Assembly (NCBI RefSeq): GCF_011064545.1
Contig: NZ_JAAMFG010000036.1
Location: 186,001-250,000, forward strand
DNA: 64,000 nucleotides
Source of the DNA: Wenzhouxiangella sp. XN24
Lineage (GTDB): Bacteria > Pseudomonadota > Gammaproteobacteria > Steroidobacterales > XN24
Direction: 5' to 3'
How positions within the stretch are numbered: the first letter of the stretch is position 1; each line of letters begins with the position of its first letter. The notes under the pieces are model-generated. The model did not search any database, was not told the DNA's origin, and saw nothing but the letters and a program-made list of their open reading frames with translations. The translations under genes were made by a program, and so were the position numbers. Below, piece after piece: positions 15,888 to 25,105 of this stretch.

Positions 15888-18416
15888 TCACTCCTCCCGC
15901 AGATCCTGCGCCACCGGACGGCGGCCGGTGCGCCACGCCGGATAGAGACCGGCGAGCAGGGCGGCCCCCATGGCCAGCAACAGGCCCTGTCCCAGTTCCC
16001 CCGCGCTGACCTCGAAACTCATCGTCCAGCCGAAGGCGCGCCGGTTGATGACGAACACCAACAGGCCGGCGAGCGCGATCCCGAGCGGCATCGCGAACAG
16101 CCCGGCGGCGAAACCCAGCAGTCCCGTCTGCGCGACGACCAGCGCGCGCAGCTGGCGCGGCAGCCAGCCCACGGCGCGCAGCACCGCGGTCTCTCGCAGG
16201 CGCTCGAGCTGCAATGCCTGCAGGGCCGAGAGAATGCCCAGGAAAGCCACCAGCCCGACCAGCACCTGCAAGACACGGGTGATCGTGAAGGTCCGGTCGA
16301 AGACCGCCAGCGAAGCGGCGCGCAGCTCGGCGTTGTTCGACAGCCAGATCGAGCTGCCGGACGGCAGGACGCTCTCGATGGCGGCCCGCGCCTCCTCGGG
16401 TGGCGTGTCCGCCGTGAAACTTATCCCGATTCCCTCGGCGCACTCGTCCCCCCAGAGCTGCCGATAGCGCTCGCGGTGCAGCGCGATGATGCCGCGGTCC
16501 GTCGTGTAGTCGCGGAACACGCCGGCGACCGGGAAGGTTTTTTCCCCGGCGGGCGTCGGCAGGGTGATCTCGTCGCCGACCCGTGTGCCACGGCGCAAGG
16601 CCCACGGCTCCGACACGAGCACCGCTTCGCCCGTCCTGAATCTCGCCCGGGCCGTCTCGGGATCCCCTTGCAGGATTTCCGAGCCCAGGCCCACCCTGCC
16701 TGCATCCACGGCCCACAGGCGCCACTCCTCGCCCCCGACCTGCAGCCGCCGCCGTTGCGAGAAGCCGACGTCCGTCACCCCGGGCAAGGCGGCCAGGTCG
16801 TCCGTGAGCTCCCCGATTCCGCCGGCGCCGCGGCACCAGGCGTCATCGACAGCCAGGTAGAAGTCCGCAATCAGGGTCTGGCGCAACCAGTCGTCCACGC
16901 TCAGGCGAAAGCTGCTGACCATCAGGCCCACCCCGATCACCGTGGCCACCGCGACGGTGAGCGCTGCCACGGAGACGCCCGTGCGACTCAACGAGGCGCT
17001 CGTGCCGCGGATGGCCATTCTCATCGGTACGGGCGCGCGGCGCGGCAGCAACCGGTCGAAGAGCATCATCAAGCCCGCGGTCGCCGGCGGCGTGGCGAAG
17101 GCGAAGGCAAGAAACACGCCGAACAGGCCGGCAAACGATATGAACAGGGAATTCCGGCCCGCGGCCAGCAGCATGACGGCAAGCACCAGGGCCACCCCGC
17201 CGGCCGCGAGCAGCCAGGGCAGGCGCCGGCGCGTGCGGCGTTCCATCGACGCGCGGGACAGGACGGCGCGCGGCGGAATGCTGGCCGCTTCCAGTGCGGG
17301 GCCGAGTGCAGCGAGCAGCGTCACTCCCAGGCCCAGCGCCGCGGCCTTGACGAAAGGCCAGCCGGCCAGCGCAAGCGCATCGACCCGCAGCCTGAAGTAG
17401 AGATCGTCGATGGTGCGCACGACCAGCCCGGTCAGGCCGGAGCCCAGCAATGCCCCGACGATCAGTCCCAGCAATACGCCCGGTACGCCCACCGTCAGGG
17501 CCTCGACGAGGATGCTCCGCACGAGGCCGCGCCTGTCCACGCCCACGCTGCGCAGGATGCCGATGGTCCGGGTGCGCCGCACGACCAGGAAATTCATGGT
17601 GCTGTAAATGAGGAATGCGCCGACCAGCAAGGCGAGCAGGGACAGCGCCGTGAGGTTGAGCCGGAAGGCCCGTGTCATGCCGAAGGTCGCTTGCGAACGC
17701 GCCGCCGAGGCGACCAGCTCGACCTCCGGAGGCAGGCTCCGCGCCAGGGCCGCCGCCGCCTCGTCGGACGCGATCAGGTCGATGCGGCTCAGGGCACCGA
17801 CCATGCCGAGCAGCTCCTGGGCCGTCGCGATATCGGCGAAGACATAACCTGACGAGGCGGCGGCCCGGTCGGGGTCGGGGACCAGGCGCCCCGCGATGCG
17901 CAACGCACGCTCGCCCTCGGCCGTCGTGACCGTCACGGTGTCGCCGCGCGCGAGACCCAGTTCGTCGGCGAGCGGAGCGGGAAGCGCGACGGTTCCGGGC
18001 TCCGTGAGCAACGCCAGCAGGTCCACGTCGCCGGTCGCGACATCGAGGTCGTCGCGGAACGGCGCCTCGACGAAGGGATCCAGTCCAAGCAGCACGACAC
18101 GGCGCCCGCCGGGGAACGTCACTGCGCCCTCCACGCTCGGCGCCGCGGCGACCGGTTCGGGCTGTTCGTGGATCGCCGCGCGCAACTCGGCGTAGAGCAT
18201 CTCGTCGAGGCGCCCGGAGCGCGGCAGCACCTGGTGCGTGGCGCGGCCCATGACCATGTCCATGCTCGCGTCGAAAGCACGCTTGGCGCTTGCGCCGGCG
18301 AGGTCGACGCCCAGCACCACCGCCACGCCCAGTGCGACGCCGGCGACCGCAAGCGCGTACTGCCAGGGATGGCGAGCGAAGAATCGCCTTCCGGAGCGCG
18401 ACAGCAGCCGGCTCAC
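15888..18416 (-). CDS. FtsX-type ABC transporter permease (large, two FtsX domains)
   Basis: This 842-residue membrane protein begins with one transmembrane helix (YALAVAGVALGVAVVLGVDL), a large periplasmic domain, three helices (FtsX domain 1, near LSLLALLVGAFLIYSTMNFLVVRR), further helices, a second periplasmic domain and three terminal helices (domain 2). This is the ten-helix type VII arrangement used by large LolE/MacB-like and lysophospholipid-handling systems. The GTG start at 18416 overlaps the stop of the LolD-like ATPase gene (GTGA); a longer frame to 18527 lies inside that gene and was rejected. The pair lies just downstream of the psp operon on the same strand, so an envelope lipid or lipoprotein role is plausible. 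Confidence 0.83.
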   Translation of the reverse strand: MSRLLSRSGRRFFARHPWQYALAVAGVALGVAVVLGVDLAGASAKRAFDASMDMVMGRATHQVLPRSGRLDEMLYAELRAAIHEQPEPVAAAPSVEGAVTFPGGRRVVLLGLDPFVEAPFRDDLDVATGDVDLLALLTEPGTVALPAPLADELGLARGDTVTVTTAEGERALRIAGRLVPDPDRAAASSGYVFADIATAQELLGMVGALSRIDLIASDEAAAALARSLPPEVELVASAARSQATFGMTRAFRLNLTALSLLALLVGAFLIYSTMNFLVVRRTRTIGILRSVGVDRRGLVRSILVEALTVGVPGVLLGLIVGALLGSGLTGLVVRTIDDLYFRLRVDALALAGWPFVKAAALGLGVTLLAALGPALEAASIPPRAVLSRASMERRTRRRLPWLLAAGGVALVLAVMLLAAGRNSLFISFAGLFGVFLAFAFATPPATAGLMMLFDRLLPRRAPVPMRMAIRGTSASLSRTGVSVAALTVAVATVIGVGLMVSSFRLSVDDWLRQTLIADFYLAVDDAWCRGAGGIGELTDDLAALPGVTDVGFSQRRRLQVGGEEWRLWAVDAGRVGLGSEILQGDPETARARFRTGEAVLVSEPWALRRGTRVGDEITLPTPAGEKTFPVAGVFRDYTTDRGIIALHRERYRQLWGDECAEGIGISFTADTPPEEARAAIESVLPSGSSIWLSNNAELRAASLAVFDRTFTITRVLQVLVGLVAFLGILSALQALQLERLRETAVLRAVGWLPRQLRALVVAQTGLLGFAAGLFAMPLGIALAGLLVFVINRRAFGWTMSFEVSAGELGQGLLLAMGAALLAGLYPAWRTGRRPVAQDLREE

Positions 18417-19129
18417 GGCGTGGAGATCTCGAGCCGGCCCTCGTGGATGGTGAACACGCGATCCGCCACGCCGATCACTTCGGGGCTGTGCGTGGCCATG
18501 ACCAGCGTGGTCCCCTCGCGGCGGCAAAGATCGTCAAGCAGGCCGAGCACCTGGCGGGCGGTCTCGAGGTCCAGGTTCCCGGTGGGCTCGTCGGCGATCA
18601 CCAGGCCCGGACGGTGGATCAGGGCTCTCGCCAGGGCGATCCGCTGCTGCTCGCCGCCGGACATCTCCTCCGGGAAGGAATCGCCCCGCCCGGGCAGCCC
18701 GACCGTCTCCAGCCACTGCCGCGCGCGCGCGTCGGCTTCATCGCGCGGCACCCCGAGCAGGTCCAGCGGCAACAAGAGGTTCTCGAGCGCAGTGAGGGTG
18801 GGCACGAGATTGAAAAACTGGAATACGAAGCCGACCCCCCGGCGCCTGAGCCGCGCGAGACGGTCCTCGGAGAGCGTCGTGAGCGCCTCGCCGCCGATGC
18901 GGACTTCGCCGCGGCTGGGGCGATCGAGGCCGCCGATGATGTTCAGCAGGGTGCTTTTGCCCGAGCCGGAACGGCCCACGAGGACGATCAGCTCGCCGCG
19001 GGCGATGCGAGCGGTGACGCCGTCGAGCACCTGGTGTGGCTGGCCGTGCTCGTCATAGTCCTTGCAGACGCCGTCGAGCTCGACGTGAATGGCCTGGTCC
19101 TGGTGAATTACTGGGTCTTGCGCCGGCAT
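18413..19129 (-). CDS. LolD/MacB-type ABC ATPase
   Basis: This 238-residue ATPase has Walker A GRSGSGKST (near residue 52), Q-loop FVFQFFNLVPTLTA, signature MSGGEQQR, Walker B LVIADEPTGNLD and H-loop ATHSPE, all characteristic of the LolD/FtsE/MacB branch that drives mechanotransmission permeases. It overlaps the permease gene by four bases. Upstream, 74 bases separate it from the last psp gene. Expected to act at the inner membrane with the FtsX-type partner; substrate unknown. Confidence 0.88.
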   Translation of the reverse strand: MPAQDPVIHQDQAIHVELDGVCKDYDEHGQPHQVLDGVTARIARGELIVLVGRSGSGKSTLLNIIGGLDRPSRGEVRIGGEALTTLSEDRLARLRRRGVGFVFQFFNLVPTLTALENLLLPLDLLGVPRDEADARARQWLETVGLPGRGDSFPEEMSGGEQQRIALARALIHRPGLVIADEPTGNLDLETARQVLGLLDDLCRREGTTLVMATHSPEVIGVADRVFTIHEGRLEISTP

Positions 19130-19203
19130 GGCGGGCTTCCTTGCGGGTGTGACCGCGTGTTCGCCCCGAGCCGGAAACTGGTTCCAGTGCGCCTGCGGCG
19201 CCG

Positions 19204-19419
19204 TCAGGCATCCCTTTCGAGGTCACGAAACTGTCGGCGCACATCGTACCCCGAATCCGTGACGATGCGCTCCAGCACGCGGATGCGCTCTTCGAGATCG
19301 ACGAGGCGCCGATCGTCGGCCGGCGCACTCGTCTTCGCGCGGTGTTTAAGCCAGCTCGAGAACATCGAGCTGGCGATGGCGAGGAACACGATGACGACGA
19401 CCATTTCGAAAGGATTCAC
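19204..19419 (-). CDS. Small PspB-like protein with a PspC-type tail
   Basis: This 71-residue protein has one N-terminal membrane helix (FEMVVVIVFLAIASSMFSSWL) and a charged helical C-terminus (RRLVDLEERIRVLERIVTD...). The topology is that of PspB, but its last part (LERIVTDSGYDVRRQF RDLE) matches the end of the neighbouring PspC protein (MERYVTSRSFGLDREF KDLE) and the tail of Escherichia coli PspC. The start is GTG at 19419 with a strong GAGGAGAG site upstream. It is the last of five psp genes, 82 bases after the second pspC gene. Probable psp component at the inner membrane; exact role unknown. Confidence 0.65.
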   Translation of the reverse strand: MNPFEMVVVIVFLAIASSMFSSWLKHRAKTSAPADDRRLVDLEERIRVLERIVTDSGYDVRRQFRDLERDA

Positions 19420-19501
19420 GGCGAACTCTCCTCAATTCCATCCAGCGACACCGCGACACGCGGCGGCGCGTAGCCGGCCCGCGGGACCGGAGTCGATGAT
19501 T

Positions 19502-19897
19502 CTAGCGTCCCTCGCTTCGCTCGAGGTCCTTGAACTCCCGGTCCAGGCCGAAGCTGCGCGACGTGACGTAACGCTCCATGCGTTGCAGCTTGGCGTCGGC
19601 GGCCCGAAACCGGTGCCGCACCTCGGAGAGGGTTTCCGCCGGGGAAACCCGCAAGCCCCGCCAGAACTCGCGGTCGTCCTCGTCGCGGTAGAGCGTCACC
19701 GGCTTGGTCGGCAACACCATCCAGAGCGCCAGGTAGACCAGGAAGATCGCCGGGAAGAAGAACATCGCGACGACCGTCAGGATGCGGGTCAACGCCAGGT
19801 CGAAGCCGAAATACTCGGCGAGGCCCGCGCACACTCCGCCGAACTTGCCGTTCACCGGATCGCGATAGAACCTGACCGGATTGGGTTCGCGCTTCAT
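19502..19897 (-). CDS. pspC: PspC-domain protein 2
   Basis: This 131-residue protein contains a PspC domain: FYRDPVNGKFGGVCAGLAEYFG, then a hydrophobic hairpin (ILTVVAMFFFPAIFLVYLALWMVLP). A long cytoplasmic or periplasmic tail ends in LQRMERYVTSRSFGLDREF, equivalent to the E. coli PspC tail. In the enterobacterial system PspC acts with PspB at the membrane to release PspA from PspF under envelope stress. The ATG at 19897 overlaps the stop of the first pspC gene (ATGA). Of the two PspC proteins here this is the more complete one by comparison with E. coli (119 residues). Confidence 0.82.
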   Translation of the reverse strand: MKREPNPVRFYRDPVNGKFGGVCAGLAEYFGFDLALTRILTVVAMFFFPAIFLVYLALWMVLPTKPVTLYRDEDDREFWRGLRVSPAETLSEVRHRFRAADAKLQRMERYVTSRSFGLDREFKDLERSEGR

Positions 19898-20181
19898 GCC
19901 TTCATCTCCCCGCGATCGCCGCGACGCGAACGCCACAGCTCACGTTCGTCCCGTCCACCGTAATAACGCAGGGGCTTGCCGGGCAGCAGCAGGCCGGCCA
20001 CGACATACACCAGCAGGGTCGGCATGGTGAACAGGAGGAGCGACAGCGCGGCGACGATGCGCAGGGCGCCGAGACGGAAACCGAACTGGTCGGCAAGCCC
20101 GGCGCAGACGCCTAGGATCATCCCGTTCGCAGGATCGCGGTAAAACACGGTGCCGGCGGGGGCGTGGCGATGCCGCCTCAT
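19894..20181 (-). CDS. PspC-domain protein 1 (short, no tail)
   Basis: This 95-residue protein has the same PspC core as its neighbour (FYRDPANGMILGVCAGLADQFG followed by a two-segment hydrophobic hairpin ending LLLPGKP) but stops after a short basic stretch, without the MERYVTS-type tail. The ATG at 20181 overlaps the pspB stop (ATGA, 20178-20181) and its own stop overlaps the next pspC start. It appears to be a tandem duplicate of the PspC core. Likely an accessory psp membrane subunit. Confidence 0.78.
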   Translation of the reverse strand: MRRHRHAPAGTVFYRDPANGMILGVCAGLADQFGFRLGALRIVAALSLLLFTMPTLLVYVVAGLLLPGKPLRYYGGRDERELWRSRRGDRGEMKA

Positions 20182-20405
20182 GTCCTTCTCCTCCAGTCGG
20201 GGACCTGGTCGTCCAGGATCGTTTCCAGCGCGTTGATGCGACTCTCCATCCGCTGCGCGTCCTGCCACAGCTCCTCCAGCATCCTCTGCTCGTCGCCGGA
20301 CAGCGTGCGCGAGGACTTCCACTTGGTCACGTAGTGAAGAATCAGCATCAGCGGCAGCACGACGGCGGCCAGGATGATCATAAAGACACCGAAGATCTCG
20401 CTCAT
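20178..20405 (-). CDS. pspB: Phage shock protein B
   Basis: This 75-residue protein closely follows E. coli PspB (74 residues): one N-terminal membrane helix (FMIILAAVVLPLMLILHY) and a cytoplasmic helix with LSGDEQRMLEELWQDAQRM and ALETILDDQVPDWR. PspB and PspC sense inner-membrane stress and bind PspA, freeing PspF. It lies 48 bases after pspA and overlaps the first pspC gene. Assignment is confident from length, topology and the DDQVPDWR ending. Confidence 0.88.
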   Translation of the reverse strand: MSEIFGVFMIILAAVVLPLMLILHYVTKWKSSRTLSGDEQRMLEELWQDAQRMESRINALETILDDQVPDWRRRT

Positions 20406-20453
20406 GGCCGTGGCCTCGGGTCGCGTGTTTCATGATCGGTCATGACATTTACC

Positions 20454-21131
20454 TCAGGCTTCACCGCGCGAATCTTCGCCGACGCGGCGCTTCAGCGCCG
20501 CCAGCTCGGCCTCGACCGATTCCGCCGACTCCAGGCTGGCGAACTCGCGGCCGAGATCCTTTCGCTGGCCGAGATCATAGGCCTCCACACGGCCCTCGGC
20601 ATCCTCGAGCTTGCGCTCGAACTGCTCGAACCTGACCAGCGCGTCGTCGATCTTCGTCTCGTGGATCTGGCGGCGCATCTCGAGGCGGTGGCCGGCGGTG
20701 CGATGCCGCAGGATCATGGCCTTCTGCCGGGTCTTGGCGTCCGCCAGTTTCTCCTGCAGGCGCGCCATGTCTTCGTTCAGCTGGGCCAGCACCGTCTCGA
20801 CCTGCTGTCCTTGCGCCTCGAGGCCGGTGATGCGTTCCTCGGCATGCGCTTTCTCGGCGAGCGCCGCACGCGCGAGATCGTCGCGCCCCTTGCGCACCGC
20901 CAGTTCGGCCTTGCGCGCCCAGTCGTCTCCCTCGCGGCGCGCATCGCCCAGGCGGCGATCCAGCTGCTTGCGATCCGCGATGGCCCGCGCAGCCGCAGAG
21001 CGGACCTCGACGAGCGTGTCTTCCATCTCCTGGATGATCAGCCGGACCATCTTCTCCGGGTCTTCGGCCTTCTCCAGCAGAGCGTTGATGTTCGAGTTCA
21101 CGATGTCAGAAAAGCGGGAAAAAATGCCCAT
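20454..21131 (-). CDS. pspA: Phage shock protein A
   Basis: This 225-residue PspA/IM30 (ESCRT-III-like) protein has an amphipathic N-terminal helix (MGIFSRFSDIVNSNINALL), the family motif AEDPEKMVRLIIQEMEDTLVEVR in the first long helix and then nearly continuous coiled coil. PspA binds stressed inner membrane to limit proton leakage and inhibits PspF in the unstressed cell. A GGAGG site precedes the ATG at 21131, and a sigma-54 promoter lies 32-47 bases upstream. It heads the operon pspA-pspB-pspC-pspC-pspB-like. Confidence 0.93.
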   Translation of the reverse strand: MGIFSRFSDIVNSNINALLEKAEDPEKMVRLIIQEMEDTLVEVRSAAARAIADRKQLDRRLGDARREGDDWARKAELAVRKGRDDLARAALAEKAHAEERITGLEAQGQQVETVLAQLNEDMARLQEKLADAKTRQKAMILRHRTAGHRLEMRRQIHETKIDDALVRFEQFERKLEDAEGRVEAYDLGQRKDLGREFASLESAESVEAELAALKRRVGEDSRGEA

Positions 21132-21162
21132 AGCGGTTCCTCCGGTGTCTTGAACACCTCGT

Positions 21163-21178
21163 TGCAGAAACCGTGCCA
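21163..21178 (-). promoter_or_regulatory. Sigma-54 promoter of the psp operon
   Basis: Read on the minus strand, TGGCAC (21178-21173) is followed by five bases and CTGCA (21167-21163). This matches the -24/-12 sigma-54 consensus TGGCAC-N5-TTGCA except for one T to C, and keeps the invariant GG and GC. It lies 32 bases upstream of pspA, and the divergent gene encodes the sigma-54 activator PspF, so the assignment is well supported by context. The AT-rich stretch 21180-21290 is where PspF upstream sites would be expected. Confidence 0.85.
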
Positions 21179-21297
21179 GTTTTGCCTGGCTGGTAAGTGC
21201 CTGTTTTCGTTGATAACTCCTTCAGCCTCAAAAAATACCTGGCGTTAATAACCATTTTTATTTGGCCTGTTACACCATTAACCGGTATAAACGACCA

Positions 21298-22305
21298 ATG
21301 GAAATGGACCACAACACGCCGATGCTCGGCGCCTCGCCTGCATTCGGCGCGATGCTGGAACAGGTCTCGCGTCTCGCTCCGCTGGACCGGCCGGCGCTGA
21401 TCATCGGCGAGCGCGGCACCGGCAAGGAACTCGTGGCCGCACGCCTGCATTACCTGTCGCCGCGCTGGGAACAGCCCCTCGTCAAGCTCAACTGTGCGGC
21501 GCTGACCGAGAGCCTGCTCGAGTCCGAGCTGTTCGGTCACGAGGCCGGCGCATTCACCGGCGCGACCCGGCGCCACATCGGCCGCTTCGAGCGCGCGGAC
21601 GGGGGCAGCCTGTTCCTCGACGAACTGGGCACTCTTCCGGCCCGCATGCAGGAGAAGATCCTGCGTGTCATCGAGTACGGCGAGTTCGAGCGCGTCGGCG
21701 GCAGCGAGACGCTGCAGTGCGACGTGCGCATCGTCGGCGCGACGAACGAGAACCTGCCCCTGCTCGCGCATGAGGGACGGTTTCGCGCGGACCTGCTGGA
21801 CCGGCTGGCGTTCGACGTGATCAACGTGCCGCCGCTGCGGGCCCGTCCCGAGGACATTCTCGAACTCGCGCAGCATTTCGCAGTGGGGTTCACCGCCGAG
21901 CTCAAGCGACCGTTCTTCCCCGGTTTCAGCGACCGGGCCCTCGATGCATTGCTGGCCTGGCCCTGGCCGGGCAACGTGCGTGAGTTGAAGAACGCCGTCG
22001 AGCGCTCGATCTATCGCGCGGCCGAGCCCGAGGCACCCGTCGACGAAATCCACTTCGATCCCTTCGCGCAAGCGCAGCGGCCCGCCGGCGCCACGCCACC
22101 GCCGGCTGCACTGCCGCTGGACTTTCGTGAAGTCGTCGGCGAATTCGAACGACGGCTGCTGACCCGGGCCCTCTCTGCCAGCGACGGCAACCGGCGCCGC
22201 GCCGCAGAATCGCTCGGGCTGAGTTACGACCAGCTGCGGGGACTGCTGCGCAAGCACGGGATCGGCGGCAATGGGCGGGCCGGCCGGCCGCCGGCCCGGT
22301 CCTGA
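21298..22305 (+). CDS. pspF: Sigma-54 activator PspF
   Basis: This 335-residue enhancer-binding protein lacks a receiver domain, as PspF does. The AAA+ domain has Walker A GERGTGKE (near 38), the sigma-54 contact loop GAFTGA (near 84-89), Walker B GGSLFLDELG and an arginine-finger region FRADLLDRL. A Fis-type helix-turn-helix lies at the C-terminus (GNRRRAAESLGLSYDQLRGLLRKHGI). It is divergent from pspA with the sigma-54 promoter between them. The start at 21298 (MEMDHN) follows a TATAAA -10 at 21286-21291 very closely, implying a short or absent leader; the in-frame ATG at 21262 would add 12 residues. PspA inhibition of PspF is the expected control. Confidence 0.92.
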   Translation: MEMDHNTPMLGASPAFGAMLEQVSRLAPLDRPALIIGERGTGKELVAARLHYLSPRWEQPLVKLNCAALTESLLESELFGHEAGAFTGATRRHIGRFERADGGSLFLDELGTLPARMQEKILRVIEYGEFERVGGSETLQCDVRIVGATNENLPLLAHEGRFRADLLDRLAFDVINVPPLRARPEDILELAQHFAVGFTAELKRPFFPGFSDRALDALLAWPWPGNVRELKNAVERSIYRAAEPEAPVDEIHFDPFAQAQRPAGATPPPAALPLDFREVVGEFERRLLTRALSASDGNRRRAAESLGLSYDQLRGLLRKHGIGGNGRAGRPPARS

Positions 22306-22314
22306 GAAGTGTCT

Positions 22315-25104
22315 TCAGGCCTGCCCGGCGACCGACGCCTTGTGCCAGCCCCCGTCGGAACCGGCTTCCTCCCGCAACAACAGCGCAGCAAATTCCTTCG
22401 GCGGCAGCGGACGACTGAACAGGTAGCCCTGCATCAGGTCGCAGCCGAGCTCACCCAACAGCACCCGTTGCGCGTCGTCCTCCACGCCTTCGGCGACGAT
22501 CGCCATGTCCAGTCGTTTGCCGAGGGAAATGATCGCGCCGACCATTGCCGCCTGTCGGACGTCCGTGGCCAGCGTACGAATGAACGCCCTGTCCAGCTTG
22601 AGTATGTTGGCCGGCAGCTGGGTGAGGTACACCAGCGAAGAATATCCCGTGCCGAAATCGTCGAGCGCGATCTGCACACCGATCTCCCTGAGACGGGCGA
22701 GCGCCTGGACCGTGAGCTGCGACCTGTCCACCGCGGTCTGCTCGAGGATCTCCAGCTCCAGGCGTCGCGGGTCGAGGTCGCTGGCCGCCAATACGCGGGA
22801 GACCGAGTCCACGAATCCCGGCCCGCTGAATTGCGCCGGTGCGACGTTCACTGACATTGCGATCGGGGGGAGACCCGCGCGATCCCACGCGGCGAGCTGC
22901 GCGCAAGCGGTCCGCATCACCCAGTCACCAAGACGATCCGACATGCCGATCTCGTCCGCCAGGCCGAGGAAATCCCCCGGCATGAGCAGCTTGCCACCGG
23001 ACGGCAGCTAGCGGATCAGGGCTTCGGCACCCGTGATCCGCCCTGTCGCAATCTCGACCTTGGGCTGGAAGTGAAGCAGGAACTCGTTGCGATCCAGCGC
23101 CGAGCGAAGACGCTGGACGTTGCCGAAACGCTCCCTGGCCCGGGTATTGGTTTCCTCCGAGTAGAAACGGTAGCTGCCGCGACTCTTCACCTTGGCCTCG
23201 TGCATGGCGGAATCCGCACCCTTCAGCAGATCCTCGAAGGTCGCGCCATTGTCCGGAAAGAGTGCGATACCGATGCTGGCCGCGGAGCTCACCGAATGCC
23301 CCTGCAGTGAGACAGGCTGAGCAAGGGCCGCGAGCAGTTCCTCCGCGCGGTTGCTCGCGACCGTGGTTCTTGCGTCATACGAAACATCTGGCACGAGGAC
23401 GACGAATGCATCGCCGTTCAGCCGCGCCAGGGATTCGCCTTCCTTCAGGTGTTGCAACATCCGGCCCGCAAGCTGCACCAGCAACTCGTCGCCCAGCGCA
23501 TGCCCCAGGCCGTCGTTGACGGCCTTCAAATCATCCAGGTCCAGCAGCAGCACCGCCGCGGCCGAAGCGCTCTTGCCGGCCCTGTCGATCGCTTGCTCGA
23601 CCCGGTCGCGCAACACCACCTGGTTAGGCAACTGCGTCAGGCCGTCGAAATGCGTATTACGGTAGAGCTTTTCTTCCCAGGCCAGCCCGGTCTGCGCTAC
23701 CGCGAGGCGGTCGGCGATGCTGCGTCCTGCCTGCTGCAGGTCGCCTCGCTGGGCGGGAGATTCCCGGTAGCCTGCGATCAGCGCCACCTGCCGCTCACCG
23801 GCCGGCGGGGTCGAGAACACCCAGGCACAAGACAAACCCTGTGCGAAAAGATGGCCCATCATCTCGCCCCGAGCGTGCTCGGTCCCGACCTCGAGCCAGC
23901 GCGTCGCGCCCGAAAGCAGTTCGCGCATAGCCGTGTCCACCGGGGCTTTCGCACCTGACACTTGCTGGCGGCCTTGGGCCAGCCGCCAACGCAGTTCCCA
24001 CGATGGGTCGGATGCCAGGCCGTCGAATCGAACTACCGCGACGAGATCGCAATCGAGCGCTGCCGGCGTGTCCTCCATCACGGTCTTCAACAGCGTATCG
24101 ATGGGTGCGCCGGACAGGACTGCGCGATCCAGTTCCGCGAGCAGTCGCAGCAGGCTGAACTTGTTCTTGAGGCGACGCCGCATCACGTCGAAGGCGCGCC
24201 CCACGTCGTCGAACTCGTCGCCACCGGACACCTTCACCACCTGGTGGAAACGGCCGTCCGCGAGCCGGTCTGCGGCCAGGACCAGGTCGTCGAGCGGCTG
24301 AAACTGCCGGCGAATCTGCCGCATGGCCAGCCAGATGGCGACGGCCAATGCCAGTGCCAGGACAACCGGAAAAACGCGGTGAAACCGGCCCAGCGCGGCG
24401 AGCACCTCGGCTTGCGGCTGCATCGTGACGGCGTAAAAGCCGGGGCTGGCGTAAGCCGCAGGCAAAAGGGCACGCCAATAGGCGACCAGGTACTCCTGCC
24501 CACCCATTCGCCGGCCGATCACGCCAGCGTGTTCATCCGATTTCAGGGCCAGGCCGAGCGGTACCTGCGGAGCCTCCTCGGAGCAGAACAAGACCGTCCC
24601 GTCCAGGCTGAGTGCACAGTAGGGCCGTGCCATCACTTCGTTCCGCCACAGGGCGAGCGGACGCAACTCGGCATGGACGATGCGCGACCCGGGTGGGCGC
24701 AGCATGAACATGGCGAGCTGCCCACCGGACGTGATCCGCAGCACGAAACCGCCTTGTTCCAGGTGCTGCCGCTCCGCGGCATCGAGCGTGACTCCTTCCT
24801 CGCTATCCGTCAGCCAGCCGACGCGGGAGAAGCCTTGGCTGAACAATGCGCCGGCCGAGCCGGCATCGATCATCTCTGTCTCGAGCGCCGCGAGCGTTTG
24901 CGCATAGCTCGCCAGTCGGCCGACCACCAGCATTCCGTAATTCTTGCTTTCGGCGCGCAACTGCGCCTCGCCCACCTCGACCAGGTGGCCGCGCATGTGG
25001 AGATAGGAGAACGCGCCGAAGAACAGCAAGGGACCCAGCGCCACAACCAGGAACAGCACGAACAGTCGTCGCGCGACGCGGCTTTGCAGGTAAGCGCCCA
25101 GCAT
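22315..25104 (-). pseudogene. GGDEF-EAL protein interrupted by an in-frame amber codon
   Basis: Read through, this is one 929-residue sensor. It has a membrane helix (about residues 8-30), a periplasmic domain, a second helix (FPVVLALALAVAIWLAM), a HAMP-like linker, a GAF-like region, a GGDEF domain with the degenerate site LNGDAF (near 563), and an EAL domain. A TAG at 23010-23008 (codon 699) replaces the Trp of EALIRW; downstream residues LPSGGKLLMPGDF continue in the same frame and register, so a single TGG to TAG change explains it. The two pieces are 23008-25104 (stopped after EALIR) and 22315-23007, where an internal ATG at 22983 could restart. The remaining EAL residues (NVAPAQF, DDFGTGYSSL, KLDRAF, AEGVE, QGYLF) are intact, so it may be a recent mutation, a suppressed stop or a sequencing error. 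The start lies one base after the pseudopilin stop. Confidence 0.8.
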
Positions 25105-25105
25105 G

